From positions 62,001 to 126,000 of the forward strand of contig CANQAP010000001.1 of assembly GCA_947589305.1 (NCBI GenBank): a stretch of DNA of 64,000 bases. The letters run 5' to 3'. Positions 8,256 to 17,386 of the stretch are shown here, in pieces (the stretch's first letter is position 1; each line of letters starts with the position of its first letter). Made by a program: the position numbers and the translations under genes. The stretch is from an uncultured Lachnospiraceae bacterium (GTDB lineage Bacteria; Bacillota; Clostridia; Lachnospirales; Lachnospiraceae). The notes beneath the pieces are model-generated. The model was not told the DNA's origin. It did no database searches and saw only the letters and a list, made by a program, of their open reading frames with translations.

Positions 8256-9314
8256 ATGGACATGTCATTTTACAAAGGAAAAAAAATACTGATAACCGGT
8301 CATACAGGATTTAAAGGTTCGTGGATGTGTAAGGTTTTAATTCATGCAGGAGCCGAAGTGACCGGATATGCCTTAAAACCGCCGGTTGGAGAGAATTTAT
8401 TTGACTTGTCAAGGGTATCGAAAGATATGATGTCGATCGAGGGAGATATTCGGGATCTGGAACATTTGAAACGCGTATTTCAGGAGGTACAGCCGGAAAT
8501 TGTGATACACATGGCAGCGCAGCCGTTGGTGAGGGAATCATATCAAAATCCGGTCTATACATATGAGACGAATGTTATGGGTACGGTTCATGTATTGGAA
8601 TGTGTGCGGCATACGTCGTCTGTCAAATCGTTTGTCAATGTGACGACAGATAAGGTATATAAAAATCGAGAATGGGAATGGGGATACCGTGAAAATGAAG
8701 AATTAAATGGATATGATCCATATTCAAACTCAAAATCCTGTTCGGAATTGGTGACTGACAGTTATATCAATTCGTTTTTCCAAACGATGGATGTGGCAAT
8801 TTCTACTGCCAGAGCCGGCAATGTGATCGGTGGCGGTGATTTTGCAAAAGACAGGATCATTCCGGACTGTATACGTGCCGTACAGGAAAAGAAAAATATT
8901 ATTGTGCGCAATCCGCATTCCATAAGACCGTATCAACATGTTTTGGAACCGGTAATGGCATATTTAATGATAGCGCAAGAACAGTATCGAAATCGTGAAC
9001 TGGCAGGTCATTATAATATTGGTCCGAATGATACGGATTGTTGGACGACGGGAGAACTGGTGACGCTTTTTGTAAATACTTGGAATGCCTATACGGGTGA
9101 CGCCATAGAATGGACCAATCAGGGAGACAACGGTCCGCATGAAGCTAATTTCTTAAAATTGGATTGTTCAAAAATAAAACGTGTATTTGCATGGGAACCC
9201 CGTTGGAACGTGGAAAAAACCATGGAACAGATTGTAGCTTGGTCAGCAGCATATCTGAAGGGTGAAGATATTGTTGCCGTCATGGATGCACAGATATTAG
9301 AATATTTAGGATAA
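8256..9314 (+). CDS. rfbG: CDP-glucose 4,6-dehydratase
   Basis: 352 residues. It turns CDP-glucose into CDP-4-keto-6-deoxyglucose, the substrate of RfbH. The NAD-binding motif GHTGFKGSW (residues 15-23) is diagnostic of this subfamily, and VTTDKVYKN plus the YSNSK catalytic segment are present. It follows the GtrB-like gene with only two bases between stop and start, so it belongs to the same operon. The order F-H-reductase-GT-G is rearranged from the enteric F-G-H order, with the E3 reductase gene missing from the visible cluster. Confidence 0.94.
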   Translation: MDMSFYKGKKILITGHTGFKGSWMCKVLIHAGAEVTGYALKPPVGENLFDLSRVSKDMMSIEGDIRDLEHLKRVFQEVQPEIVIHMAAQPLVRESYQNPVYTYETNVMGTVHVLECVRHTSSVKSFVNVTTDKVYKNREWEWGYRENEELNGYDPYSNSKSCSELVTDSYINSFFQTMDVAISTARAGNVIGGGDFAKDRIIPDCIRAVQEKKNIIVRNPHSIRPYQHVLEPVMAYLMIAQEQYRNRELAGHYNIGPNDTDCWTTGELVTLFVNTWNAYTGDAIEWTNQGDNGPHEANFLKLDCSKIKRVFAWEPRWNVEKTMEQIVAWSAAYLKGEDIVAVMDAQILEYLG

Positions 9315-9372
9315 CCGGAATCATGGAAATCAAAATAAACGATGTTGTCATCATGAAAAGGAGTTTACCAAT

Positions 9373-12300
9373 ATGAAACAAAAACGTACGATTGTCATTT
9401 TCTTAGCGGCTTTATTAACAATCACATATGGCGTTCCTTTTTCTACATATACGGAAGCAAAGACAGTGAATCAGCCGGTACAGGATTTTGCAAACATTGT
9501 GTTGTTTGCTCAGTTTTCCGGTGACAATGCCGAAGAAGATGCGGCTTATTTTGCTGACCATAAAGATGACATCTTAAAACTATACGACGGAGACTATGCG
9601 TGGTCGCTCACAAATTATATGAGTCAGATTTCGTATGATCAGTTTCATGTGCATAATATCTATCCGCAGATAACCGGTTCCTCGTTGGAATCTTATACAC
9701 TCTCCATGACGGCAGACAGCATGAAAGATAGAGATGCCAGTGCCGGCGGAGATGCGATCGTTCAGGAACTGATTCAGAATGTACCGGGAGTGGCGGATCA
9801 GGTGGTGGATTATAATAATGACGGAGCCATCGACAATCTGACGGTTATTGTCAGAGGAAGAGTGAGCGACAGCTCTTATCCGGCACTCCATCCACATAAA
9901 AGCAGCTATGGAGGAACGGATTATTACTGTGATAAACGGATTGGCAATTATAACATCATCAATACTTATCGAATGCTGGAATCCGGTATGCCGGAAAAAT
10001 CCGGCGTGATCGCACATGAATTTATGCACTCCATCGGATATCTGGATCTATACAACAATACGGATTATCCGGTCTACACATGGGATATCATGGCGGCGAC
10101 CAGTCAATACCTGACTTGGCCTTTGGCATATACACGGATGGCGGTGTCTCATTGGATTGATATTGAAACTGTGACATCCAGCAGGACGCTGACATTGGAT
10201 ACGCAGGATGCCACAGGCGGTAATCAGGCATATATCTTAAAATCTCCGCTCAATGAAAATGAAGTGTTTGTTGTGGAATTCCGTAAACAGGGGGCAAGCA
10301 GCGTCAGCGGCACGACCTATGAACTGGATGAGAAAATCGGAGGTTCCGGTGTGATCGTCTACCGCGTAGATACAACGGCGGCATACCTGAGTAATTATTA
10401 TGATTCGAATGCGATCTATGTATTCCGCCCACAGGCAGGTCAATCCGGCTACCATTCAACGGAAAGCATCTGCGTACAAAATGCCTTTTTGTCCCAAGAG
10501 AGCGGAAGGACCTCAATCGGTTCTTCGGACTTGGACAAAGGACCGGAAGACGGTGCGTTAACCTTTACCGATGGCACAAACTCCGGTATCGTGATTCAGA
10601 ATGTTTCAAGCAGTTCCGGCACACAAATGACGTTAGAGGTCAGTATTCCGGCTGCTTCGGATTTTGACGGTTGGACGAATATGGAATTTCCGGATAATAC
10701 GTCAGGCACTGCCCTGAAAAATGTTACGATCGCTGATTACAACGGAACGCTGTATCTTTTGGCATATATGGACAGTCAGTTGGCAACCTACCGATATGAC
10801 GGAACGAAATGGGTGGCAGGTGCGACAATTGCCTGTCGTTATACACCGCTGGATATGAAATTATTCAATCATAACGGTAATTTATATGCCGGCTATTTAG
10901 ACGGTAATAGCTCGCAGTTTCATCTGTTACGATGGAATGCTGCTTCCGGATCATGGAATGAGGTGGCTTCTGTTGCCAATGCAGGTTCCGAGTTCGACGT
11001 TGTGAGTCAGGGAACGGATTTATATCTGACTTATATCTCGGATAATCAGAACGCATACTTGGCGAAATTCACTGGTTCTGGTTTCCAGACGCTGGGAACA
11101 TATTCAAATGGGAGTTTATGCGGGCAGCCGAGAGTGGCATGTATGAACGGAATCATTTACACCGGTTTGCGATACGCCAGCGGAAATGTGATAGAGGTAT
11201 ATCGCTATCAAAATGGGTTTACGAAGGTTTCCGAGGGAACGTTGTCCGGTGGGACATATGATATGACGGTCTTGGATAACTGTCTGACGGTCTGCATTGG
11301 CGGAAGTGATTTAAGAATTCATACGTATAACGGCACGACATGGACTCAGAGCGCGGCTTCCGGCATATCATGTTTTGAACCGGTTGTGACCACGCAGCAG
11401 GGCAAGATTTATGTATTGATATCTCCTTCGGATGGAAAGGGGAATATACGCGTATACCGGTATGATTCGGCGTCCGGACATTTTACGCAGGAAGGAATGG
11501 ATGTTGACAGCTATTCCCAACACATGACATTAGTCGATTCGGCAGATCAATTATATATCGCCTATGTAAAGAACAGTGACGGCAAAATCACGGTAAGAAG
11601 AAAAAATACATCGGTTCAGTTGGTGTCACTTCAGGTGACACCGCCAAAAAAATTGCAATATCGGCAGGGAGAAACGGTCAGCACGAACGGTTTACGGGTG
11701 ATTGCCAATTATTCCGACCAGACGTCAAAAGAAGTACCGACAGGAGCCTATCAGCTGACCGGCTTTGATACCACGGTGGTCGGAAAACGTCAGGCGAAAA
11801 TTTCGTATGAAGGGTTGTCGGTTGGATTTCAGTATACGGTAGTGGCAGATGCCGCATCCGGTTCTACAGAAGATGGCGGAGGAAATTCCACAGGCAGCAG
11901 CAGTTCTTCGGCAAGCGGCGGAGGCACTTCCACGGGCAACGGTGGTTCCACAGGGCAAAATCCTTCAACAGGAAGTGGGCAGACAGGCACGGAAACGATT
12001 CCTACGGTGAAAAATCAGTGGGTGGAAGATAACGGGGTTTGGTATTATATGGATGCTGACGGACAGCCGGCAACCGGTTGGCTGCAAAACGGCGGCAACT
12101 GGTATCATTTGGATCATAACGGTGTGATGGAAACCGGATGGGTACAGGTAGATTCGGTTTGGTACTATCTGGACGGTTCCGGGGTGATGCAGACCGATTG
12201 GAAGGAAATCAACGGACATTGGTATTATTTTTACGGTAACGGAGCAATGGCGCAGTCTGTCTGGATCGGCGGCGATTATGTCGATGCGTCCGGAGCGTGG

Positions 12301-12825
12301 ATACCAAATGCGGTTCCGGAAGGCTGGAAGCGGTTTTTTGGAAGATGGTGGTATCAGAATGCGGACGGAACATATCCGGCAAACGGTTGGAAATGTATCG
12401 GTGGAAGCTGGTATTATTTTGATGCCGCGGGCTGGATGCAGACCGGATGGATCAAACCGGGAAATACGTGGTATTACCTGTACGACAGCGGAGCAATGGC
12501 AACCGGTTGGCTTTCGGATGCCGGTACATGGTATTATCTGAATGCGGACGGAGCAATGGCGACCGGCTGGATACAGGTGGACGGTACATGGTATTATTTG
12601 GAATCGTCCGGTGCCATGAAAACCGGTTGGCTGTTAGACGGCAGTACATGGTATTATCTGTACGACAGCGGAGCGATGGCAACCGGTTGGATCTTTGACG
12701 GTACGGCATGGTATTATCTCTACGGCAACGGAGCGATGGCATATGATACGGTGATTGATGCCTATGTTTTAGATGAAAGCGGTGCTTGGGTGGATTTGGC
12801 GAACGTAAAATCGGCTGTCAAATAG
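9373..12825 (+). CDS. Secreted M6 (immune-inhibitor-A-like) metalloprotease with propeller, Ig-like and cell-wall-binding repeats
   Basis: 1150 residues. A signal peptide (KQKRTIVIFLAALLTITYG, cleavage near residue 30) is followed by an M6 zinc protease domain with HEFMHSIGYLD (His215, Glu216, His219). About residues 430-750 contain seven similar segments of 40-50 residues (patterns such as GTLYLLAYMD, NGNLYAGYLD, GTDLYLTYIS, NGIIYTGLRY, QGKIYVLISP), which suggests a seven-bladed propeller. A bacterial Ig-like domain (about 750-825) and a Ser/Gly/Thr linker (about 825-875) follow. The rest is around a dozen aromatic GW...WYYL repeats of the choline/cell-wall-binding type. The protein should be exported and held on the cell surface. 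It lies between polysaccharide genes and a GT2 gene; the substrate is unknown. Confidence 0.88.
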   Translation: MKQKRTIVIFLAALLTITYGVPFSTYTEAKTVNQPVQDFANIVLFAQFSGDNAEEDAAYFADHKDDILKLYDGDYAWSLTNYMSQISYDQFHVHNIYPQITGSSLESYTLSMTADSMKDRDASAGGDAIVQELIQNVPGVADQVVDYNNDGAIDNLTVIVRGRVSDSSYPALHPHKSSYGGTDYYCDKRIGNYNIINTYRMLESGMPEKSGVIAHEFMHSIGYLDLYNNTDYPVYTWDIMAATSQYLTWPLAYTRMAVSHWIDIETVTSSRTLTLDTQDATGGNQAYILKSPLNENEVFVVEFRKQGASSVSGTTYELDEKIGGSGVIVYRVDTTAAYLSNYYDSNAIYVFRPQAGQSGYHSTESICVQNAFLSQESGRTSIGSSDLDKGPEDGALTFTDGTNSGIVIQNVSSSSGTQMTLEVSIPAASDFDGWTNMEFPDNTSGTALKNVTIADYNGTLYLLAYMDSQLATYRYDGTKWVAGATIACRYTPLDMKLFNHNGNLYAGYLDGNSSQFHLLRWNAASGSWNEVASVANAGSEFDVVSQGTDLYLTYISDNQNAYLAKFTGSGFQTLGTYSNGSLCGQPRVACMNGIIYTGLRYASGNVIEVYRYQNGFTKVSEGTLSGGTYDMTVLDNCLTVCIGGSDLRIHTYNGTTWTQSAASGISCFEPVVTTQQGKIYVLISPSDGKGNIRVYRYDSASGHFTQEGMDVDSYSQHMTLVDSADQLYIAYVKNSDGKITVRRKNTSVQLVSLQVTPPKKLQYRQGETVSTNGLRVIANYSDQTSKEVPTGAYQLTGFDTTVVGKRQAKISYEGLSVGFQYTVVADAASGSTEDGGGNSTGSSSSSASGGGTSTGNGGSTGQNPSTGSGQTGTETIPTVKNQWVEDNGVWYYMDADGQPATGWLQNGGNWYHLDHNGVMETGWVQVDSVWYYLDGSGVMQTDWKEINGHWYYFYGNGAMAQSVWIGGDYVDASGAWIPNAVPEGWKRFFGRWWYQNADGTYPANGWKCIGGSWYYFDAAGWMQTGWIKPGNTWYYLYDSGAMATGWLSDAGTWYYLNADGAMATGWIQVDGTWYYLESSGAMKTGWLLDGSTWYYLYDSGAMATGWIFDGTAWYYLYGNGAMAYDTVIDAYVLDESGAWVDLANVKSAVK
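12004..12750 (+). repeat. Tandem 60-63 bp repeats encoding cell-wall-binding motifs
   Basis: Repeats of about 20 codons, each encoding a Gly-Trp and a Trp-Tyr-Tyr motif. Some units are nearly identical at DNA level: a stretch beginning at 12479 and one at 12659, exactly 180 bp apart, differ by one base over more than 30. This similarity favours unit gain or loss by recombination. Confidence 0.85.
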
Positions 12826-12861
12826 ACGCATAGTTTCAAAACGGAAAGGCATGATAATGAC

Positions 12862-14814
12862 ATGAAGATACAGTATGAAAAAGAATTACAGGAATTCATA
12901 GACCGGTATTCCATCAAGGAAGCGGATATCGACGCATTTATAAAACGCAGGGCGAGCGAGACAGACCGTTCCGGCATCAAGAGCCTGAAAGGAACCGTAT
13001 GGTGGAAACTGCTGAAACCGGCACGCTGGCTTTATAATATCCTGCGGCTGCTGATGTTTAATCTCAGAAGATATGGGTTTGTCCAGACGCTTCTAAAGAT
13101 AAAAGAAAAACTGGTAACCACTCGAAAACAGCGAAAATTTTCAAAAACCTATATTCAAAGCATCCTGCCGGACGAAGAGGAACGGCAGCGGCAGCGGCAG
13201 GTTGTATTTTCAAAAGATATTACATTCAGCATTTTAGTACCGCTTTATAATACGCCGGAACAGTATCTGAGAGAAATGATCGATTCGGTGATCGCCCAGA
13301 CATATGAAAAATGGGAACTCTGTCTGGCGGACGGAAGTGATCAAGCCCATGATTACGTGGAAACCGTATGCAAAGGATATCAGGATGCTCGAATCGTCTA
13401 TAAGCGCTTAGAGAGCAATGAAGGGATATCGGGCAATACAAACGAATGTATTCGGATGGCGACCGGCGATTATATCTGTTTTTTTGATCATGACGATATT
13501 CTGCATCCCAGCGCTTTGTTTGAAAACATGCGGATGATCTGTGAAACGGGAGCGGATTTCCTATATACGGATGAGGCGACCTTTAACGGAGATAACTTAT
13601 ATGATATCATCACATATCATTTCAAACCGGAATTTGCCATTGATAACTTGCGGGCGAATAATTACATTTGCCATTTTACGACGTTTTCGAAAGAACTGTT
13701 TCAGAGGACCGGATGGTTTGACAGTCAATATGACGGCAGTCAGGATCATGATATGATCTTACGGCTGACGTCAGTTGCCGACCGGATTTGCCATATTCCG
13801 AAATTATTGTATTTTTGGAGATCACATCCGAATTCCGTGGCGGCGGATATCAATTCCAAGACCTATGCGATCGAGGCAGGTAAGCGCGCAGTCGGTGACA
13901 GTATCCGCAGGGACGGATTAACCGCAGAGGTGGAAAGCTCACCGGCATTTCCGACGATTTACCGGTTCTGCTATGAGATCAAAGGCAATCCAAAGATATC
14001 CATTATCATTCCGAACAAGGACCAGATCCCGTACCTGATCCGGACGTTGGATTCTGTGTTTCAGAAGTCGTCCTATGAAAATTATGAGGTCCTCATCGTG
14101 GAAAACAACTCGACCGATCCGGAGACCTTTGAATTCTACCGTCTCATCGAAAAGATCCCTTGTGTCCGGGTTCTGCGATGGGAACATCCGTTTAATTATT
14201 CCGCGATCAATAACTATGCGGCGAAATATGCGGATGGGGAATATCTACTGCTCTTAAACAATGATGTGGAAGTGATCTCCGAGCAATGGATGGAAGAGAT
14301 GCTGATGTATGCACAGCGGGAAGATGTCGGCGCGGTCGGTGCAAAGCTGTACTTCCAAAACCGTACGATCCAGCATGCCGGCGTGATCATCGGAATCGGC
14401 GAGGACGGAATCGCCGCACACAGTCATTTGGGAGAGCCGTTTCATTCGGTGGGATATATGGGAAGATTATATTTTGCACAGGATGTGAGTGCCGTAACGG
14501 CAGCCTGCCTGATGGTAAAGCATGCTTTGTATGATGCGGTCGGCGGTATGGAAGAAGCGTTGACGGTGGCATATAACGATGTGGATTTCTGTCTGAAGCT
14601 GCGGGAACAGGGATATCTGAATATCTTTACGCCATATGCGGAATTATTTCACTATGAATCCATTAGCAGAGGATATGAGGATAATCCGGAAAAGAAACAA
14701 CGTTTTCAGTCGGAGGTAGCGTTCATGAAAGAAAAATGGAAGACCGTACTGGAACAGGGAGATCCGTATTACAATCCGAATATGTCGCGTAAGCGACCGT
14801 GGAAGCTGTATTAA
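12862..14814 (+). CDS. Glycosyltransferase with two GT2 domains
   Basis: 650 residues. An N-terminal region of about 110 residues precedes the first GT2 domain (ILVPLYNTPEQYL start; DHDD at residues 209-212). A second GT2 domain starts near residue 372 (ISIIIPNKDQIPYL) and has NNDVEV with Asp468 plus a late ED-like region (YNDVDFCLKLREQGY). Double-GT2 proteins of this kind usually build O-antigen-like or rhamnose-containing chains, adding sugars to a lipid-linked acceptor in the cytosol. It follows the protease gene by 36 bases and closes the polysaccharide region. Upstream ATGs at 12851 and 12857 run into an early stop, so 12862 is the start. The sugar specificity is unknown. Confidence 0.85.
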   Translation: MKIQYEKELQEFIDRYSIKEADIDAFIKRRASETDRSGIKSLKGTVWWKLLKPARWLYNILRLLMFNLRRYGFVQTLLKIKEKLVTTRKQRKFSKTYIQSILPDEEERQRQRQVVFSKDITFSILVPLYNTPEQYLREMIDSVIAQTYEKWELCLADGSDQAHDYVETVCKGYQDARIVYKRLESNEGISGNTNECIRMATGDYICFFDHDDILHPSALFENMRMICETGADFLYTDEATFNGDNLYDIITYHFKPEFAIDNLRANNYICHFTTFSKELFQRTGWFDSQYDGSQDHDMILRLTSVADRICHIPKLLYFWRSHPNSVAADINSKTYAIEAGKRAVGDSIRRDGLTAEVESSPAFPTIYRFCYEIKGNPKISIIIPNKDQIPYLIRTLDSVFQKSSYENYEVLIVENNSTDPETFEFYRLIEKIPCVRVLRWEHPFNYSAINNYAAKYADGEYLLLLNNDVEVISEQWMEEMLMYAQREDVGAVGAKLYFQNRTIQHAGVIIGIGEDGIAAHSHLGEPFHSVGYMGRLYFAQDVSAVTAACLMVKHALYDAVGGMEEALTVAYNDVDFCLKLREQGYLNIFTPYAELFHYESISRGYEDNPEKKQRFQSEVAFMKEKWKTVLEQGDPYYNPNMSRKRPWKLY

Positions 14815-14856
14815 GAATAAAGTAGAAAGAACAAAAGAATCATAGAATCATTTCAG

Positions 14857-14886
14857 GTATGAATCAGGAAACCTCCTGCATATACT
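14857..14886 (+). promoter_or_regulatory. Candidate sigma-E promoter of spoIVA
   Basis: GTATGAAT (14857-14864), 14 bases, then CATATACT (14879-14886) resembles the mother-cell sigma-E consensus (GTCATATT, then CATACAAT). spoIVA is a sigma-E gene in Bacillus subtilis. The match is imperfect at the -35. Confidence 0.45.
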
Positions 14887-14944
14887 GTATCAATCATCAT
14901 GGGAATCATTCCATGAATGAAAAGAGCAGACAGGCAGGAGGTTT
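14869..14944 (+). promoter_or_regulatory. Inverted repeat covering the spoIVA Shine-Dalgarno site
   Basis: An 11-base arm AAACCTCCTGC (14869-14879) is exactly complementary to GCAGGAGGTTT (14934-14944), which contains the AGGAGG ribosome binding site of spoIVA. The loop (54 bases) holds a second hairpin at 14898-14915 (CATGG...CCATG). Transcripts starting upstream would fold over the site, while one starting after the candidate sigma-E -10 would lack the first arm. Confidence 0.6.
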
Positions 14945-14946
14945 TT

Positions 14947-16422
14947 ATGGATAATAATATGGGTACATATGATTTATACGCAGATATGAGGGCAAGAACC
15001 AATGGAGAGGTATATATCGGTGTGGTTGGACCGGTGCGTACCGGAAAATCCACATTCATCAAGCGATTTATGAATCTGATGGTACTGCCTAATATTGAGG
15101 AAGAGCCGTTAAAGGTGAGGGCAAGAGATGAACTGCCTATGAGTTCGGCGGGTAAGACCGTCACGACGACGGAACCGAAATTTATTCCGCAGGAGGCAGT
15201 CAAGATCCGGGTCAATGATGACGTAGAAATGAAAGTCCGCATGATCGATTGTGTCGGGTTTATGGTAGACGGCGCAGTGGGACATGAAGAAAACGGGGAA
15301 GAACGGATGGTAAAAACGCCGTGGTTTGATTATGAGATTCCGTTTACCAAGGCAGCGGAGATCGGAACGCGGAAAGTGATTCACGATCATTCGACGATTG
15401 GGATTGTTGTGACAACGGACGGGAGTTTTGGAGAATTAGAGCGGAATGCGTATCTGGAAGCGGAACAACGGACCGTACAGGAAATACGGGAACTTGGAAA
15501 ACCGTTTATCATGCTTTTAAACAGCGCAAAACCATATGCGAACGAAACGATGGAGTTAGCAAAGCAGCTAGAGGATACATACGGCATCCGCGTACTTCCG
15601 GTGAATGCGGATCAACTGCGTCGGGAAGATATCACGGATATCCTGCAGGCAGTCCTGTTGGAATTCCCGGTGGCAGAAATTGATTTTCATATTCCGAAAT
15701 GGGCGGAAGCCATGCAGATGGAATCGGAAGTCAAGGCGGCTCTGGTAATGGCGGCGAAAGAGATCTTGGATCAGGTCAGTGTGGTTCGGGATATCTATAC
15801 GATGAACTGGCCAAGCAGCGATTACATAGAGCGTATGAAGATAGACAGCATTTCTCTGGATACTGGAAAGATTAATCTGATGATCCATGTGGATGATTCG
15901 TTCTATTATCAGATGCTGAGCGATATGTTAGGTGTCAAACTGGATAATGAGTACCAGTTTATGCAGGTTTTAAAAGAATTGGCACAGAAACGACGGGAAT
16001 ATGAGCAGGTAGCCTGTGCGATCGATTCCGTAAAAGGAAAGGGATACGGTTGTGTAACGCCGAATCAGGAAGAGATCCATATCGACCAGCCGGAAGTCAT
16101 TAAACACGGAAATAAGTTCGGAGTGAAGATCAAAGCGGTAGCCCCTTCCATTCATATGATCAAAGCGAACATTACAACGGAGATCGCTCCGATCGTAGGT
16201 TCGGAACAACAGGCAAAGGATCTGGTACAGTATATCGGTGCCGAAGGGCAGGAAGATATCTGGAGCGTCAATATTTTCGGTAAAACCATCGAACAACTGG
16301 TAGAGGATGGAATTCGCGCAAAGACCGGAAAAATAACGGATGAAAGCCAAATGAAATTACAGGAAACCATGGAAAAGATCGTAAATGACGGAAACGGCGG
16401 AATGGTCTGTATCATTATTTAA
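14947..16422 (+). CDS. spoIVA: Spore coat morphogenesis ATPase SpoIVA
   Basis: 491 residues, the normal SpoIVA length. This mother-cell ATPase polymerises on the forespore surface as the base of the spore coat. The Walker A motif GPVRTGKST is at residues 28-36, followed by the GTPase-like segment RMIDCVGFMVDGAVGHEENGE and a conserved end GNGGMVCIII. The start at 14947 has AGGAGG at 14936-14941; the longer frame from 14917 lacks a site. The gene stands alone, with a strong terminator after it. Its presence is good evidence for endospore formation. Confidence 0.97.
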   Translation: MDNNMGTYDLYADMRARTNGEVYIGVVGPVRTGKSTFIKRFMNLMVLPNIEEEPLKVRARDELPMSSAGKTVTTTEPKFIPQEAVKIRVNDDVEMKVRMIDCVGFMVDGAVGHEENGEERMVKTPWFDYEIPFTKAAEIGTRKVIHDHSTIGIVVTTDGSFGELERNAYLEAEQRTVQEIRELGKPFIMLLNSAKPYANETMELAKQLEDTYGIRVLPVNADQLRREDITDILQAVLLEFPVAEIDFHIPKWAEAMQMESEVKAALVMAAKEILDQVSVVRDIYTMNWPSSDYIERMKIDSISLDTGKINLMIHVDDSFYYQMLSDMLGVKLDNEYQFMQVLKELAQKRREYEQVACAIDSVKGKGYGCVTPNQEEIHIDQPEVIKHGNKFGVKIKAVAPSIHMIKANITTEIAPIVGSEQQAKDLVQYIGAEGQEDIWSVNIFGKTIEQLVEDGIRAKTGKITDESQMKLQETMEKIVNDGNGGMVCIII

Positions 16423-16439
16423 GATCATCGCCTGCATTA

Positions 16440-16484
16440 CGTCCTGCAAATGTCTGCGAGCGGACATTCGCAGGGCGTTTTTTT
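16440..16484 (+). terminator. Rho-independent terminator after spoIVA
   Basis: A long imperfect stem with the arms CGTCCTGCAAATGTCT and GGACATTCGCAGGGCG around a small loop, followed by a run of seven T (16478-16484). Confidence 0.9.
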
Positions 16485-16490
16485 GAATAT

Positions 16491-16519
16491 TTGAATCGGA
16501 TGGCAGAATTTGATATACT
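16491..16519 (+). promoter_or_regulatory. Sigma-A-type promoter of the purine phosphorylase gene
   Basis: TTGAAT (16491-16496), a 17-base spacer and TATACT (16514-16519), 34 bases before the ATG. Confidence 0.8.
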
Positions 16520-16552
16520 ATTATAAGCAGTTAGAAAACGGGAGGTTCTCTT

Positions 16553-17386
16553 ATGGGTACAGAATATGATACATTAATGCAGGCTTATGAATTCTGTCGG
16601 AAACAGACAGACTTCAGACCGAAAGTTGCCTTGATCCTTGGATCCGGTCTTGGGGCGCTGGCGGATGAAATACAGATGGAAGCGACGATCTCATATGCGG
16701 ATATTCACGGATTCCCTAAATCGACGGTGGAGGGGCATAAAGGAAGATATGTGTTCGGATATCTCGGAAAGGTTCCCGTAGTGATTATGCAGGGAAGAGT
16801 GCATTATTACGAAGGATATTCCATGTCAGAAGTCGTGCTTCCGACCCGTCTGATGGGACTGCTGGGGGCAGAGATCCTGTTTCTGACCAATGCGGCAGGA
16901 GGGATTCGGAAAGAGTTTCAGCCCGGTACGCTGATGTTGATCCGCGACCAGATTTCTTCTTTTGTACCGTCTCCGTTGATTGGAAAAAATATGGATAGTT
17001 TAGGCTGCCGGTTTCCGGATATGTCCGAAATTTATCGAAAGGATTTACAGCGTATCATTATGGAGACTGCTGATTCGTTGCATATTCCGCTGGAATCGGG
17101 TGTATATATTCAGTTTACCGGTCCGGCTTATGAGTCTCCGGCAGAGGTCAGGATGGCAGGGCTGTTGGGAGCGGATGCCTGTGGTATGAGTACCGCGTGT
17201 GAAGCCGTTGCCGCAAATCATATGGGTATGAAGATCTGCGGCGTCTCCTGCATCACCAACATGGCAAGCGGAATTTTGGACGTGCCGTTGTCGCATCAGG
17301 AAGTACAGGAAACGGCGGATCGGGTCGCCGGATTGTTTAAGGCATTGGTCAGAGAAAGCATAAAGCGAATGGGTGATATAGTATGA
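16553..17386 (+). CDS. punA: Purine-nucleoside phosphorylase (trimeric class)
   Basis: 277 residues. It splits inosine and guanosine, and their deoxy forms, with phosphate to base and (deoxy)ribose-1-phosphate for purine salvage. Family motifs are LILGSGLG (phosphate loop), EGHKGR, QGRVHYYEGY, LTNAAGG and FTGPAYESPAEVRM (base and sugar site). The length matches the mammalian-like trimeric class. It has its own promoter, and its TGA overlaps the ATG of rnhA (ATGA), so the two are translationally coupled. Confidence 0.93.
   Translation: MGTEYDTLMQAYEFCRKQTDFRPKVALILGSGLGALADEIQMEATISYADIHGFPKSTVEGHKGRYVFGYLGKVPVVIMQGRVHYYEGYSMSEVVLPTRLMGLLGAEILFLTNAAGGIRKEFQPGTLMLIRDQISSFVPSPLIGKNMDSLGCRFPDMSEIYRKDLQRIIMETADSLHIPLESGVYIQFTGPAYESPAEVRMAGLLGADACGMSTACEAVAANHMGMKICGVSCITNMASGILDVPLSHQEVQETADRVAGLFKALVRESIKRMGDIV

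Noticed and set aside
12452-12742. A 96-codon repetitive minus-strand frame
   Set aside because: It is the reverse of the wall-binding repeats and repeats only because the true gene does.
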